Assembly: GCF_000003605.2 (NCBI RefSeq)
Contig: NW_003134360.1
Coordinates: 85,286-103,410 of the forward strand
DNA length: 18,125 nt
Direction: 5' to 3'
From: Saccoglossus kowalevskii
Taxonomy: Eukaryota; Hemichordata; Enteropneusta; Harrimaniidae
Positions 1 through 8,790 of this stretch are shown in pieces (the first letter of the stretch is position 1; each line of letters begins with the position of its first letter). The notes below the pieces were generated by a model that was not told the DNA's origin, made no database searches, and was given only the letters and a program-made list of their open reading frames with translations. Both the position numbers and the translations under genes were made by a program.

Positions 1-1105
1 TCTTTTCTGTACTGTACGATTCTGTTTAAAATTATATTCTAGCATCTTAAACTTATTACTCATGCCACATAGAAGAGAAGTTACATTAAATAATTATATT
101 ACTGCGGCCATATTGGATTTATGCTAATTTTCCTCTACCCAATCAACACATTTGGCACTCTCATACCTTCTCCAACTCAAAACAATACCATAGCATCTTG
201 AATTTTTAAAATACCTCATCTAGAATTAAAGTTATGTCCAAATAGTTATATTCCATATTGTAAAAATGTGCAAAACGGCCATTTTGAATATATGCAAATT
301 AGGTATATTTCGGAAGCCTAGATTTTCCTAGACTTTTAGAATGTCAATCTAGATACCTTTGCGAAAAGCACTGTGAAGAAATTATTTCTGTTGCAATTTG
401 TGATGGGTTGACCCCCATTTTTTGCTAGAATGACTGTACTAAACCTGGTGTTTGACATAAAACTGTTTCTAACCATCTCATCATGCGACGAATTACGTCA
501 CCTTCGGTGATTGTTTAGTTAGTATATATACCATAATGTTTATTTACAAGTCTCCAAACTTTACACTTAATTTTGTTAATACTGCTTGCATAAAGTTGAA
601 TGATATACTCCATAAATGTCCTATCAATAAACACTTCAATGACACATTTATGTCCCTGTAAAACACTGTGTTTTATTTCGAAAAAGTGTATCTTTGTGTG
701 TTTTCAATGAGCTTAATTTTCATTAAAAAACGTTTTAATAACTCCCAAAACACTTTTCTAAAAATTCTAAAACACTACTCTTTTGATTGAAAATACAGGT
801 ATTTTATAATGTAATACACGTGTTTGCTTGCAATTATAACGGCGTGTTTCTATGAAAGGCATAAAAAACCTAATCACACTCGTGCATTATCAGACGCGAA
901 TCTCTGGATTAATGTATAGCGTAAATAATAAATTGACATTTTGTATCTCCTGGCTTAGTTTTCAGTTGAATCTGCTTTGAAAAACACTGTAGATTTACGT
1001 TCATTTGACCAGTTCATGTTATCATTGTACAAAGAATGTGTTTTATATTATATGTATATGTATAACTAAATGTATAACATTTCGAGTATTTATTTATATA
1101 ATTAT
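1..1105. other. AT-rich flank without a recognised gene
   Basis: No reading frame of useful length and no convincing exon is seen on either strand. The stretch contains one diverged direct repeat (listed separately) and otherwise AT-rich sequence leading into the minisatellite upstream of the first sulfotransferase gene. Confidence 0.5.
103..306. repeat. Two diverged copies of a CGGCCAT-centred motif
   Basis: The stretches at about 103-133 and 275-306 share the pattern GCGGCCAT.TTG.AT.TATGC.AATT, with a spacing of about 172 bp. This could be two units of an ancient tandem repeat or the edges of an old interspersed repeat. The sequence between them does not align clearly by eye, so the call is weak. 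Confidence 0.3.
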
Positions 1106-1329
1106 GTTTCAAATCAATTGAGTATATTTCACTGTGTTAAATCAAGTTATAAGATGTTTCAGTGAATTGAGTAAATTTACCCATATTAAATTACATCAAA
1201 AGTCGTTTCAATTACTTGAGTATATTTCTACGTGATAAATCATATTAAAGATTGGTTCAATGAATTGTGTATGAACAACTGAACTAAATTTAGTACACTC
1301 CCCTATGCTAAACCATATCATAACGATTG
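1106..1329. repeat. Minisatellite, ~50-bp unit, about four copies
   Basis: Successive units start at 1106 (50 bp), 1156 (49 bp), 1205 (50 bp) and 1255 (75 bp, with an internal insertion). Each begins GTTTCAA or GTTCAA, followed by a GAATTGAGTATATTT-like core and a TAAATCATATTA-like part. Units are diverged, so the array is old. It lies immediately upstream of the putative promoter and first exon of the galactose-3-O-sulfotransferase-like gene. Confidence 0.75.
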
Positions 1330-1416
1330 GTTGATGGTGTTGTTGTTGCTATGGTGATATTCGTTTACGTGAGTACGTATAAAATCGTAACAGAAATTGT
1401 GTTGGGATAAGAGTCA
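1326..1416 (+). promoter_or_regulatory. Candidate core promoter (inverted CCAAT, TATA box, Inr)
   Basis: An inverted CCAAT box (ATTGG, 1326-1330), a TATAAAA box (1378-1384) and an initiator-like TCATATT (1414-1420) are spaced roughly as in a classical TATA promoter, about 40-80 bp before the proposed start codon at 1456. The TATA-to-Inr distance is slightly long. A competing reading is that the pyrimidine tract ending in CAG at 1444-1446 is a splice acceptor, in which case the promoter lies further upstream. Confidence 0.35.
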
Positions 1417-1455
1417 TATTTTCTGACGTGTGCTCCTTCATTACAGTGTAGCGCT

Positions 1456-4400
1456 ATGTCTGACTGGAGATATTTTATCATAAGAAATATGTATTTGCAC
1501 AGCCAGGTAACTTAAATTTTTTTTTTTGTACATTGGTTGATCTATGTATATAGGTCACCTAAAGTATTGAGTGCTTATATTACCATTACATGTGTATCCT
1601 ACTTGCGCGTATAACAGTTCGTGAACCACGCTATGGGTTATCGTGTACTAAACTACTAATAGAAACAGACAAAGACTGGTAATTCAATTGTATTTATACT
1701 ATTCCATTAAAATGCATGTAATGTTCATTAGTGGTTATACAATGTAGATATTGCAATGTTTCTTTTATTTATAGGTTTCGGTGATGATGAAAAAAGTCGT
1801 CATTATCTCGTTGGTGTTAGTATGCTGCCTAATGTGCTTGTACTATTACGAGTTAACACATGTCGACATGGAACCAGTGAATAAAGAACCTGGAAGGTAA
1901 CCAATCATAAATCACAATAGTGTGAGGTGATTAAAAAAATTATAGATATGTGATTTTTTAATTATTGTGTTTGACTGCACAACGCCTGCTGGCAAGGGAC
2001 TCTCTATATGTAATATTTACTAAAACATTTGCACTACTAGTAATTAATTAATTAGTCTGGTTGCAGTTTGTGAACAGTCCATTTAGAGCGCCCATGTTTC
2101 ATGTAATTATTGCTAGCGAAAAATACTAAAACCTACTTAAACTTAAACCTATTTAAATCGTTGTACATATTTGCCTGTTATAAGAAAATATCGTCTCGGA
2201 TGTTGAACTATGACTATACTTTAAGGTGTGTATTGTACTAGGTTACAAAATGATGCAAATATTTATAAGTTATTTTAAATGATATGTTTTAGCTCTGATA
2301 TGACAGGTCATAAGTATAAATAGACACGGGAAGTGTCATGGGGTTAGTAAAATGTGAATTGTCGCCCATACGAATCACATCGTTTTTTGTACATATAAGT
2401 TGGGTAGTGCTTCTTGGTGTGGGAAATGTTTGTGGCTATATCTTCTTTGAAGTAAAATGGCATTCTTGTATTTTGTATCTATATATTAGATGTGTGTATA
2501 CTTATATTATGTACCGAGTTGTGTTTGGGATTATATTGACTGCAGGCAATATGTCATCAGCAGCCATGCATTTGATCTCTATATAAAAGACAGTGAATAA
2601 CAATTTGTAAAGACATTTATAAGTTAGGAATAGTGTTTATGAACAGATACTAATGGTTTAAGCTGATGGAAAATACATTATAGATATATCCTTGCATGTT
2701 ATAAATATACAATACCTTTATATTCATACATAGTTATACGCTGACAGCCTTTGAGAATTTACATTGAGCATCATTCTCTTTTCAAATGCGATATCAATGG
2801 CGACATTCTCTTGATTAGATTATATAAAAGAGCAGCTTAGATAACCATTGTTAATAGACAATAGTCGACATTACCCCTATTATGCTGATATGTACATTGC
2901 ACACGTTTGCCTACACATATAAAAATAAAGTATATACACAGGTAAACCTCAGTCTAACACAATCTATACATACACACACATCTATTCCCCTGAGTACCTA
3001 ATTCTAATGAAATCACTAGAAATTATCCTCAAAGCCTTAAGATATTTCCTATGGCAGAGATATTATGCAATATCTCAAAATCTAGCCTGGTGACATAGGC
3101 TGAAAAAAATCATATTTTGTTAATGATGGAGTACTTTTTGTTATTCTGAATTATTTTTTTAAAAAATCTGTGTTTTAAACAGTGTAAAAACATGCAATTG
3201 TTCTTTAACATTGTGTTCTATAGAATTGTTATAAAAATAGCAATTTTTAAGAAATAATAGAACATGTTTCTCAAAAAGCTTAACTGTATCACACAAAATA
3301 ATGCTTTTTCATTGTAACATGAGACATTATCGTCATAATAAACTAATGAACATCGGCATGCGATTGATGACCAATTTTGTCAATCACCAAACTTAATATG
3401 TTTCATTTATTAAAGGAATAAAACTGACGATATTTTATTCCTCTTCCAAATTTAACGTTTCATTTCTTGTTTTTTTCCCATTAGATTAATGACTTATAAA
3501 CAAAATCGTTCTGGCGTTGAGCTTGGCTTTACCTATACAGTTGAAGAAAGTATACCCACTCATCGAGGAAGTGACTATAACAGTTTACACGTGTCTTCGA
3601 CGAAACCAGAAGGTTGCACACCGTACAACTATTTCATATTTCGGAAAACTGCCAAAACAGGTAGCAGTACTGTAGCAGCATTGTTGTATAGGTATGGCTT
3701 CTACCATGACCTCGTAGCTGCTCTTCCAGATCCACCGAGTAAAATGATGTTACACGTCACAAATGTTACAGTATTGACTACAAAATATGATTGTAACCAC
3801 ACATTTCCTGGATACAACTACATCGCAAGTCATATCCTTGATTACAATTACAATGTGCTTAAAGACTTTATACCTAAAGCCAAATTTATAACAATTCTCC
3901 GTTCACCAATTGATACATTCGAGTCTAAATTTTATTTTACGAACAACCATATAAAATATGGATTGCAAAATCAAATTAATCCACTTGAAATATTTCTTTT
4001 CAACAGTGCTTATCAGAAATACATAAACACGGTGTTAGTGTCACGGGTATCAACTTGGTTTGATTTGACTTCTGGTCATGAATTGCTGGAAATGGAAAAA
4101 CAGTTTGATTTGGTGATGATTACAGAGTACATGGACGAATCGCTTGTCCTGTTGAAAAAAATGATGTGTTGGACATTTGATGACGTCATATATCATTCAA
4201 ATAAAGTGTCTGATATACAGCGTCAACCCATGACGGCAGAAATGAAGCAAAAAATTGGGACAACATTAGCCCTTGACATTGAATTATATGAATACTTTAA
4301 CTCAACACTTTGGAGCAAAATACAGAATTACGATGGCGACTTCGACAGAGATTTGTCACTATTTCGCCAAAAACTATATGAGAGTACAGATGGATGTAGG

Positions 4401-4547
4401 GGAAAATTGAAATATGAAGAAGAATATTGCGATTTACTTACTCTTGACGTCTGTGATCTGAGAAGAGTGAATGCAAAAAAGCAATATGAAAAATTTTGTA
4501 GAAAGAAGTTTAAATCTGTAAATTTTTCACAACAGAAAAAATATTAA
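1456..4547 (+). CDS. Galactose-3-O-sulfotransferase-like protein, three coding exons, 411 aa
   Basis: Probable Golgi type II membrane enzyme moving sulfate from PAPS to the 3-OH of galactose on glycolipids or glycans. I infer exons 1456-1506, 1775-1896 and 3485-4547. Donors are CAG|GTAACT and AAG|GTAACC; acceptors follow pyrimidine tracts at 1774 and 3484. Both joins keep frame (phases 0 and 2), and an in-frame TAA at 1408 precedes the ATG. Residues 25-42 form a hydrophobic signal anchor after Lys-Lys. Residues 112-121 (KTAKTGSSTV) are the 5'-phosphosulfate loop; FITILRSPIDTFESKFYF (about 192-209) is the 3'-phosphate-binding signature typical of GAL3ST proteins, and SHIL before it matches the family's conserved His region. 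Luminal Asn-X-Ser/Thr sites are present (NVT, NHT, NST, NFS). The length fits the vertebrate range of about 400-490 aa. Acceptor specificity cannot be read. Start alternatives are ATG 1784 or 1787 if exon 1 is wrong. An ATTAAA overlaps the stop (4549-4554) and a canonical AATAAA occurs only at 5920-5925, so the 3' end is uncertain. Confidence 0.85.
1507..1774 (+). other. Intron 1 of the galactose-3-O-sulfotransferase-like gene (inferred)
   Basis: It starts GTAACT after CAG and ends TTTCTTTTATTTATAG. Its splicing is phase 0. It carries a run of T at about 1517-1528 and nothing else that I recognise. Confidence 0.6.
1897..3484 (+). other. Intron 2 of the galactose-3-O-sulfotransferase-like gene (inferred)
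   Basis: It starts GTAACC after GGAAG and ends TTTTTTCCCATTAG. Joining splits an AGA arginine codon (AG|A), which keeps the frame from the signal-anchor exon into the catalytic exon. The intron is AT-rich, with a short perfect hairpin at 3057-3076 (GAGATATT, loop ATGC, AATATCTC). An open frame of about 80 codons at 2338-2586 has no recognisable features and is probably chance. Confidence 0.7.
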
Positions 4548-4637
4548 TATTAAATGGAGAAGATATTGCAATGAATATTGGACAAATGCATCATAAATTT
4601 ACAGTCCGTAACCTATTGCGGCCATTGCATAATGAAA

Positions 4638-4892
4638 GAGAATAATCGACATATCACATAACACACCTTTCACCCCATTGAGTTGTATAGATTTTATCAA
4701 TGTAAACGCGAATACGTTTTCTTTGTCCCTGTAACGAAAATGTTAAAACTCATTTTGTTACATGGACGCATTTAGACAACGCAACCAGTAAAAGGCGCGA
4801 CGAACAGCTGCTTCCAAATATAAACAACGAATAATTGATATAACACAACACGTGACACGCCTCATCCCTTGAGCGTTTAGATGTTCAACAAT
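4638..4892. repeat. Weak direct repeat, ~190-bp period
   Basis: The segments 4638-4700 and 4828-4892 align by eye: GAATAATCGACATATCACAT versus GAATAATTGATATAACACAA, then an AACAC-rich part, CATCCC/CACCCC, TTGAG, TTAGAT/ATAGAT and TCAACAAT/TCAATG. Divergence is high. It may be an ancient duplication or part of an interspersed repeat. Confidence 0.3.
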
Positions 4893-6590
4893 TCCATACG
4901 ATACGCACAATATTAGTTCTATCATTAATTGGCATTTATAACTCAGGAGTATATTTTTTTCCAAAAGAATACAGTAACAATTTCATCAAACTAATAAGGA
5001 ATGTAATGTAATCCTGAAATGATTGGTTTTTAAGTACTGCGGCTCCAAGACTTATTGTTCTGCTGTGTGGAAAATATGCACAATTGGACAGAAGCTGCAA
5101 CCAATCAATCGATTGCCGTCCGGACTACAATACAAAAACAATATTCACGTATAGGAATGGACAAAGAATGAGGGTGGCGTATCCGTATTCTAGTAAATCA
5201 ACTAAACGTGAATATCGATGCTTTATTTTAACGTGAATGGCGAAACGTTATTATACTGGTTTCTTAAAAAAACGGGGCTCACCAATGTTTTCTTTAAATT
5301 TTACCCACCCCTCGAAAATTCATTGATTATCCCAAGTTTTTCCCACAATCAGTTTCTGTTGTGTGGATGTGAGCAGCTTTTCACATGGGTCAATGCTAGT
5401 TAGTCAACTCTGCCACAAAACTTGGGATTTTTTTATTTTTGCAGTTTGCTTTTCAAAAATTAAACTTTGTACAACAAGAGCTGTTTTGGATTTGAAACCC
5501 CAAACCAGCACTGGTCGTTTAATGGTGTTCCCTTATTATTTTTTTGACAAAGTTGATTTTAAGTATACACAAGTGAGCGGCTATTCACAAACGACTTTAT
5601 GTAGTGGTCGGTAAATGTCACGTGTATTAAAAGTGTTTTTAAGTCATAGAATCATCAGAGATATTTCATTTTATCTTTCTAAAATAACTACTAAGACGGG
5701 GTGGATCTCACATAAACTGTAGATGGAACGCAATCTAATTATGTACGGACAATTCTATCAGTTTGCCTATAAGTCCGCCGATGAGGGCGCAGTGACTCCG
5801 ATGATCGCCGTGTACGTCGAAGAGTCGAAGGGATGTAATCTGTGATGTTATATTAATTACTATTATATATAAAAGCTGCTTATTTTGCAATATCCAATTT
5901 AGGAATAATTTTCTGAAGGAATAAATTGGCGGTATTGATATTTGAAGTTTTTTTTAAAAAAAAAAACGCTCAAAGGGGCAAAGAGTGTGTTATGCTATAT
6001 TTGATCTTAATTATTTTCCACTCTTAAGCAACAATCGCGAATTGTCACGGAGTTGTGCGTTGATTGGTATACTATCTATCATATTGAACATATCTACTTG
6101 TTGTCTGTTTTAAATAAATTTGGACTATGTATGGGAGACAATGTCAATTTTAGTAAAAGAAAGTATAAATCTACTCCAGACCTGATTTAAAAACAATGGT
6201 GTGATTATGTATTGTTTTGCCTGTGCATCAACTGTGAATTAAAATAGTTTTAGAAACAAATATTCAATATTACCAAATATTGAAGGGTTTTCATAAAAGC
6301 TGTCTCAATGAGCTTTGTTGTAATTAAGATACAATCTTTGGTATTTTGCACTGCGGCAATGGCTTATTCATTATTTATTTAACTTTAAATTATTTAATTT
6401 AACTCAAAACTGTATGACAAGGTGAATACATTATAGATTTCATGTGAACATACATTTTTTAAACAAATTCATAGACACTGATCAGTAGGCGTACACGTAT
6501 GAAGTGTAAAGTAAAAGTAATACACATAGTTAATGTGATGTATGCAAATACCGCCGAATAAAAGGCAAGGTAAATACTACGTCAAATCAT

Positions 6591-6599
6591 AGTAAACAC
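6591..6599. repeat. Target-site duplication, left copy (AGTAAACAC)
   Basis: This is identical to 7665-7673 on the other side of the long-TIR element. Both copies abut the first base of the inverted repeat. Confidence 0.75.
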
Positions 6600-6779
6600 C
6601 AATGTGATTAAAATCTGATGTAGTGTACGGGCTTTAATTATTTTGGCTATAAACTTATTGTAATTTTATTTTTTATTACTTTTGTTATTAATGACTTTTT
6701 ATTTTATTATTTTACTTTGATTTGGATTTTGTGATTTTTTTAAATTCCGCCCTACATACATCTGATCCGATGCCTATGT
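6600..6779 (+). repeat. Left terminal inverted repeat of the Mutator-like element
   Basis: It begins CAATGTGATTAAAATCTGAT and ends GATGCCTATGT. It is the inverse of 7476-7664. The AT-rich middle is about 9 bp shorter than in the right arm. Confidence 0.85.
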
Positions 6780-7236
6780 TAGTCCCGTTCAAATCTCGCG
6801 TAAGTAACAGCCAATCACAGCCCCCCTTTCATACAGGCTGTCGGTTGCTTACTTTTCAGTGTAGCGATACTCTACGGGCAATCTTTCTGTACATTATATT
6901 TTGCCACTTGAATAAACCATTAATAGAAAATTGCTAGTATATTTTTATTTACAAAAGAAATTCCACAGCATTTTACAAGTTTTGTCATTCCATTGAATAT
7001 TTTTTTTCACTTCCAACAAATGTGTCAGCCAAGGTTCGTTTATTCAGTCATCGCTTCAATTTTACATCAAACACTGAGCATAACTATCTAGAATGGAAGC
7101 AAAAAAATAAGTAAACCGTAATGATTAGAACACTGTAAACAGCTGTAGTAAACAATGCAAACTGATTTTAAATTGTATAAAAAGACACCGGTGTTCGGTC
7201 GAACCAGTGGAAACAAAATCGTCACTCCTAGAATAA

Positions 7237-7377
7237 CTACGCAAAATAACGATCTAAACTCGAACCATTCGAGCCACAATATAAACATAAAAAATGACTT
7301 TCGTTGCATTTGACAATGATAAACTTACCGAAAAAGCCGTGTTTTTCTCGGTCGCTGACGTCGGTATAATCCGCCAT
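7237..7377 (-). pseudogene. 46-aa reading frame inside the Mutator-like element (5' end of a lost gene)
   Basis: It starts at ATG 7377 in a strong context (AAAATGGCGG) and runs 46 codons to TAG. The product starts MADYTDVSDREKHGFFG and later has a CLYC cysteine pair and a K.IIVKCNE stretch. A consensus splice donor (CG|GTAAGTTT) sits inside it after codon 16, so the original gene may have spliced there. The corresponding region of the older copy (ATG at 15420) keeps the start, the CACTCAAAT leader and a related KSTIVTCNEN stretch in the same frame. It could be the first exon of the parent's transposase or accessory gene, or a captured host exon. I do not recognise the family. An upstream in-frame ATG at 7425 exists but precedes the conserved start. 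Confidence 0.45.
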
Positions 7378-7413
7378 TTTATTTGAGTGTGTTTGCCACC
7401 TGACTCTGCCCGG

Positions 7414-7421
7414 TGACGTCA
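7414..7421. promoter_or_regulatory. TGACGTCA (CRE-type) site in the Mutator-like element
   Basis: This palindrome lies 37 bp before the element's ATG at 7377. The same octamer lies at 15377-15384 in the older copy, 36 bp before its ATG. Conservation of site and spacing suggests that it belongs to the element's internal promoter. Confidence 0.45.
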
Positions 7422-7475
7422 TCATGTGATTCGTTGACTAAAATCGTCGATAGTGGGTCTCGTTGAAATCTCGTT

Positions 7476-7664
7476 ACATAGGCATCGGATCAGATGTATG
7501 TAGGGCGGAATTAAAAAAAATCACAAAATCAAAGTAAAATAATAAAATAAAAAGGCATTAATAATTAGAAAAGTAATAAAAAATAAAATTAAAATAAGTT
7601 TATATAAGTTTATAAGTTTAAAATAATTAAAGCCCGTACACTACATCAGGTTTTAATCAGGTTG
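7476..7664 (-). repeat. Right terminal inverted repeat of the Mutator-like element
   Basis: Read on the minus strand it begins CAACCTGATTAAAACCTGAT. It matches the left arm, including an exact 37-base inner block spanning the CCGCCCTACATACATC region. Confidence 0.85.
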
Positions 7665-7673
7665 AGTAAACAC
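7665..7673. repeat. Target-site duplication, right copy (AGTAAACAC)
   Basis: This is identical to 6591-6599 and abuts the outer base of the right inverted repeat. Confidence 0.75.
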
Positions 7674-7770
7674 GTACTGCGTGCGTGACTCGAACCGGCG
7701 CTCGCGTACGGCACCTAAACGCCTAGCTTCACTGCACGTCCTCCCCTCGGTCACCGGGTATCCCGAAAAA
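7674..7770 (-). repeat. tRNA-like fragment (possible tRNA-derived SINE head)
   Basis: On the minus strand, GTGCAGTGAAGC (7737-7726) resembles a tRNA A box and GGTTCGAGTC (7696-7687) a B box, with about 30 bp between them as in tRNA-type polymerase III promoters. The T stem does not pair properly, so it is not a functional tRNA gene. The Mutator-like element directly abuts it, and may have inserted into the SINE body. Confidence 0.35.
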
Positions 7771-7781
7771 CGGATGCTTAA

Positions 7782-8085
7782 AGGGCGGTAGTCGTCGCGC
7801 CACGCATGCGCGGGATATATGGGTCTCATATAAACCAAAATGGCGACTTTGGCTGTTGCGCAAATTAACGAGTACAAACTAAGACGCTACCAAGCTTCAA
7901 TTAGGTATTTTTAGGTGATTGGAAGTTATCGAAGGAGTCGCCGGCGGTAATTAGTTCAAGTCGCGCCCAGGTCAAACCTCATACTAGTACTTGTGATTCC
8001 CATTAGAAGAGCGCATTGGATTGTGGGAAAATCAATGTTTATCAACACAAATGTCGCACATGCTCGGTGCGACGACTACCGCCCT
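7782..8085. mobile_element. 304-bp MITE with TTAA target duplication (Kolobok/piggyBac-type), copy 1
   Basis: TTAA occurs at both ends (7778-7781 and 8086-8089). The inverted ends share AGGGCGGTAGTCGTCGC exactly (17 bases), followed by a partly matching GC-rich part. A TTAA duplication with ends starting AGGG fits the Kolobok superfamily better than piggyBac, whose ends normally start CC. No transposase is present. Two further family members lie at 16237-16492 and 16682-16806. Inside is a conserved start codon with a short frame (7840-7914). The segment 8006-8055 is identical over 50 bp to 16413-16462. Confidence 0.75.
7840..7914 (+). pseudogene. Short conserved frame in TTAA MITE copy 1 (relic first exon)
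   Basis: ATG in a good context (CAAAATGGCG) opens 24 codons to TAG. The core AQINEYKLRRYQA is identical in protein to copy 2 (from 16276), although four of its codons differ at silent positions. A splice-donor-like TAG|GTGATT follows in both copies. It is probably the 5' coding exon of the autonomous parent, or a captured host exon. The product is unrecognised: short, basic and probably helical. Confidence 0.4.
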
Positions 8086-8573
8086 TTAATTGACAGCGAA
8101 TGATTGGTTCCATGTACATACACCCTACCCATACATCCGTAAAATACAATATCGCAGTTGTCAGGTACAGCCAATTGAGCTGTTCATCGGAAAATCTTTT
8201 CCAATGAATTTTTATTGAGGGCAGGGGATTTTTTCAGTACCCCCAGTGGGCAGGACAGATTTCTAAAAACAAATGTAAGGACAGTGAAACTTTTTTTTTT
8301 AGTGGGTAGGGTACTTACATAAAAAAAATATCACAGGGTGGGCAAAACAGTCTTTAGGTCAGGGTATAATAAGAAAATTCGCATTGGGGGAAATAACATC
8401 TGCTAAATGTGGGCAGCCGTGTGTTATCAATAACTGAAAATGCGAATCACCCACTGATCTGCTGAGTGGTTAATATATTCAAGAAGCCCAAAGAAGCCAA
8501 TGACTCGATGAATTACGCCACCAATCGGCACAGCAATGTAGGTTCTGTCACTGTGAATATTCACCCGGGTATT

Positions 8574-8790
8574 CAGCAGGAGGGCAAGTCGATCGGGGGG
8601 AGGGGAGTAGACAAAAAAGTGTTTTTTAATGAGGGGAGGGTCAAGATGAATTTGGTCAGCAGGAGGGCAAGAACGGCAAGTTGGCGGTAGGGGAGTAGAC
8701 ATAAAGGCGTTTATTTAATGAGGGCAGGGGAAAGATGAATTTGGTCAGCAGGAAGGGAAGACATTTTTTTCAGGTGGAGGGAAGCTTATG
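8574..8790. repeat. G-rich tandem repeat, ~85-bp unit, about 2.5 copies
   Basis: Units start with CAGCAGGAGGGCAAG at 8574 (83 bp) and 8657 (89 bp), then a partial unit at 8746. Shared blocks are GGGGAGTAGACA, TTTAATGAGGG and AAGATGAATTTGGT. More diverged G-rich segments at about 8215-8345 (GAGGGCAGGGGATTTTTTCA, AGTGGGTAGGG) look like older units of the same array. Open frames crossing it on both strands are repeat by-products. Confidence 0.7.

Larger units (their letters stand above)
4548..6599. other. Intergenic region, no gene seen
   Basis: Only short open frames without recognisable domains occur. The stretch would include the 3' untranslated region of the upstream gene, with a canonical AATAAA at 5920-5925, and a weak direct repeat at 4638-4892. 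A slightly GC-richer patch at about 5770-5835 contains no convincing exon. Confidence 0.5.
6600..7664. mobile_element. Complete DNA transposon with long inverted repeats (Mutator-like, nonautonomous)
   Basis: Two long terminal inverted repeats (6600-6779 and 7476-7664) bracket a 696-bp centre. Outermost 45 bases match at 42 positions between arms, and the innermost 37 bases match exactly; the middle differs by small AT-rich indels. The element is flanked by a perfect 9-bp direct repeat, AGTAAACAC, at 6591-6599 and 7665-7673, read as the target-site duplication. Long TIRs with a 9-bp duplication fit Mutator-like elements best, but no transposase is present, so the superfamily rests on structure alone; a foldback element or Merlin-like origin is possible. 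The centre has a short minus-strand reading frame beside the right arm with a promoter-like TGACGTCA (7414-7421). An older partial copy lies at 15186-15570. Near-identical arms suggest a fairly recent insertion. Confidence 0.8.

Noticed and set aside
2338-2586. 82-codon plus-strand open frame in intron 2
   Set aside because: It lies wholly within the inferred intron, has poor start context and no recognisable domain; hydrophobic bias follows from T-richness.
7088-7309. 73-codon minus-strand open frame in the Mutator-like element
   Set aside because: It overlaps the better supported frame starting at 7377 in another register, and its start is not shared with the old copy at 15420.
7687-7737. 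Functional tRNA gene
   Set aside because: The T stem does not pair and no acceptor stem is visible; kept only as a tRNA-like fragment.
8427-8702. Overlapping open frames on both strands
   Set aside because: They are by-products of the G-rich tandem repeat; neither has a recognisable domain.
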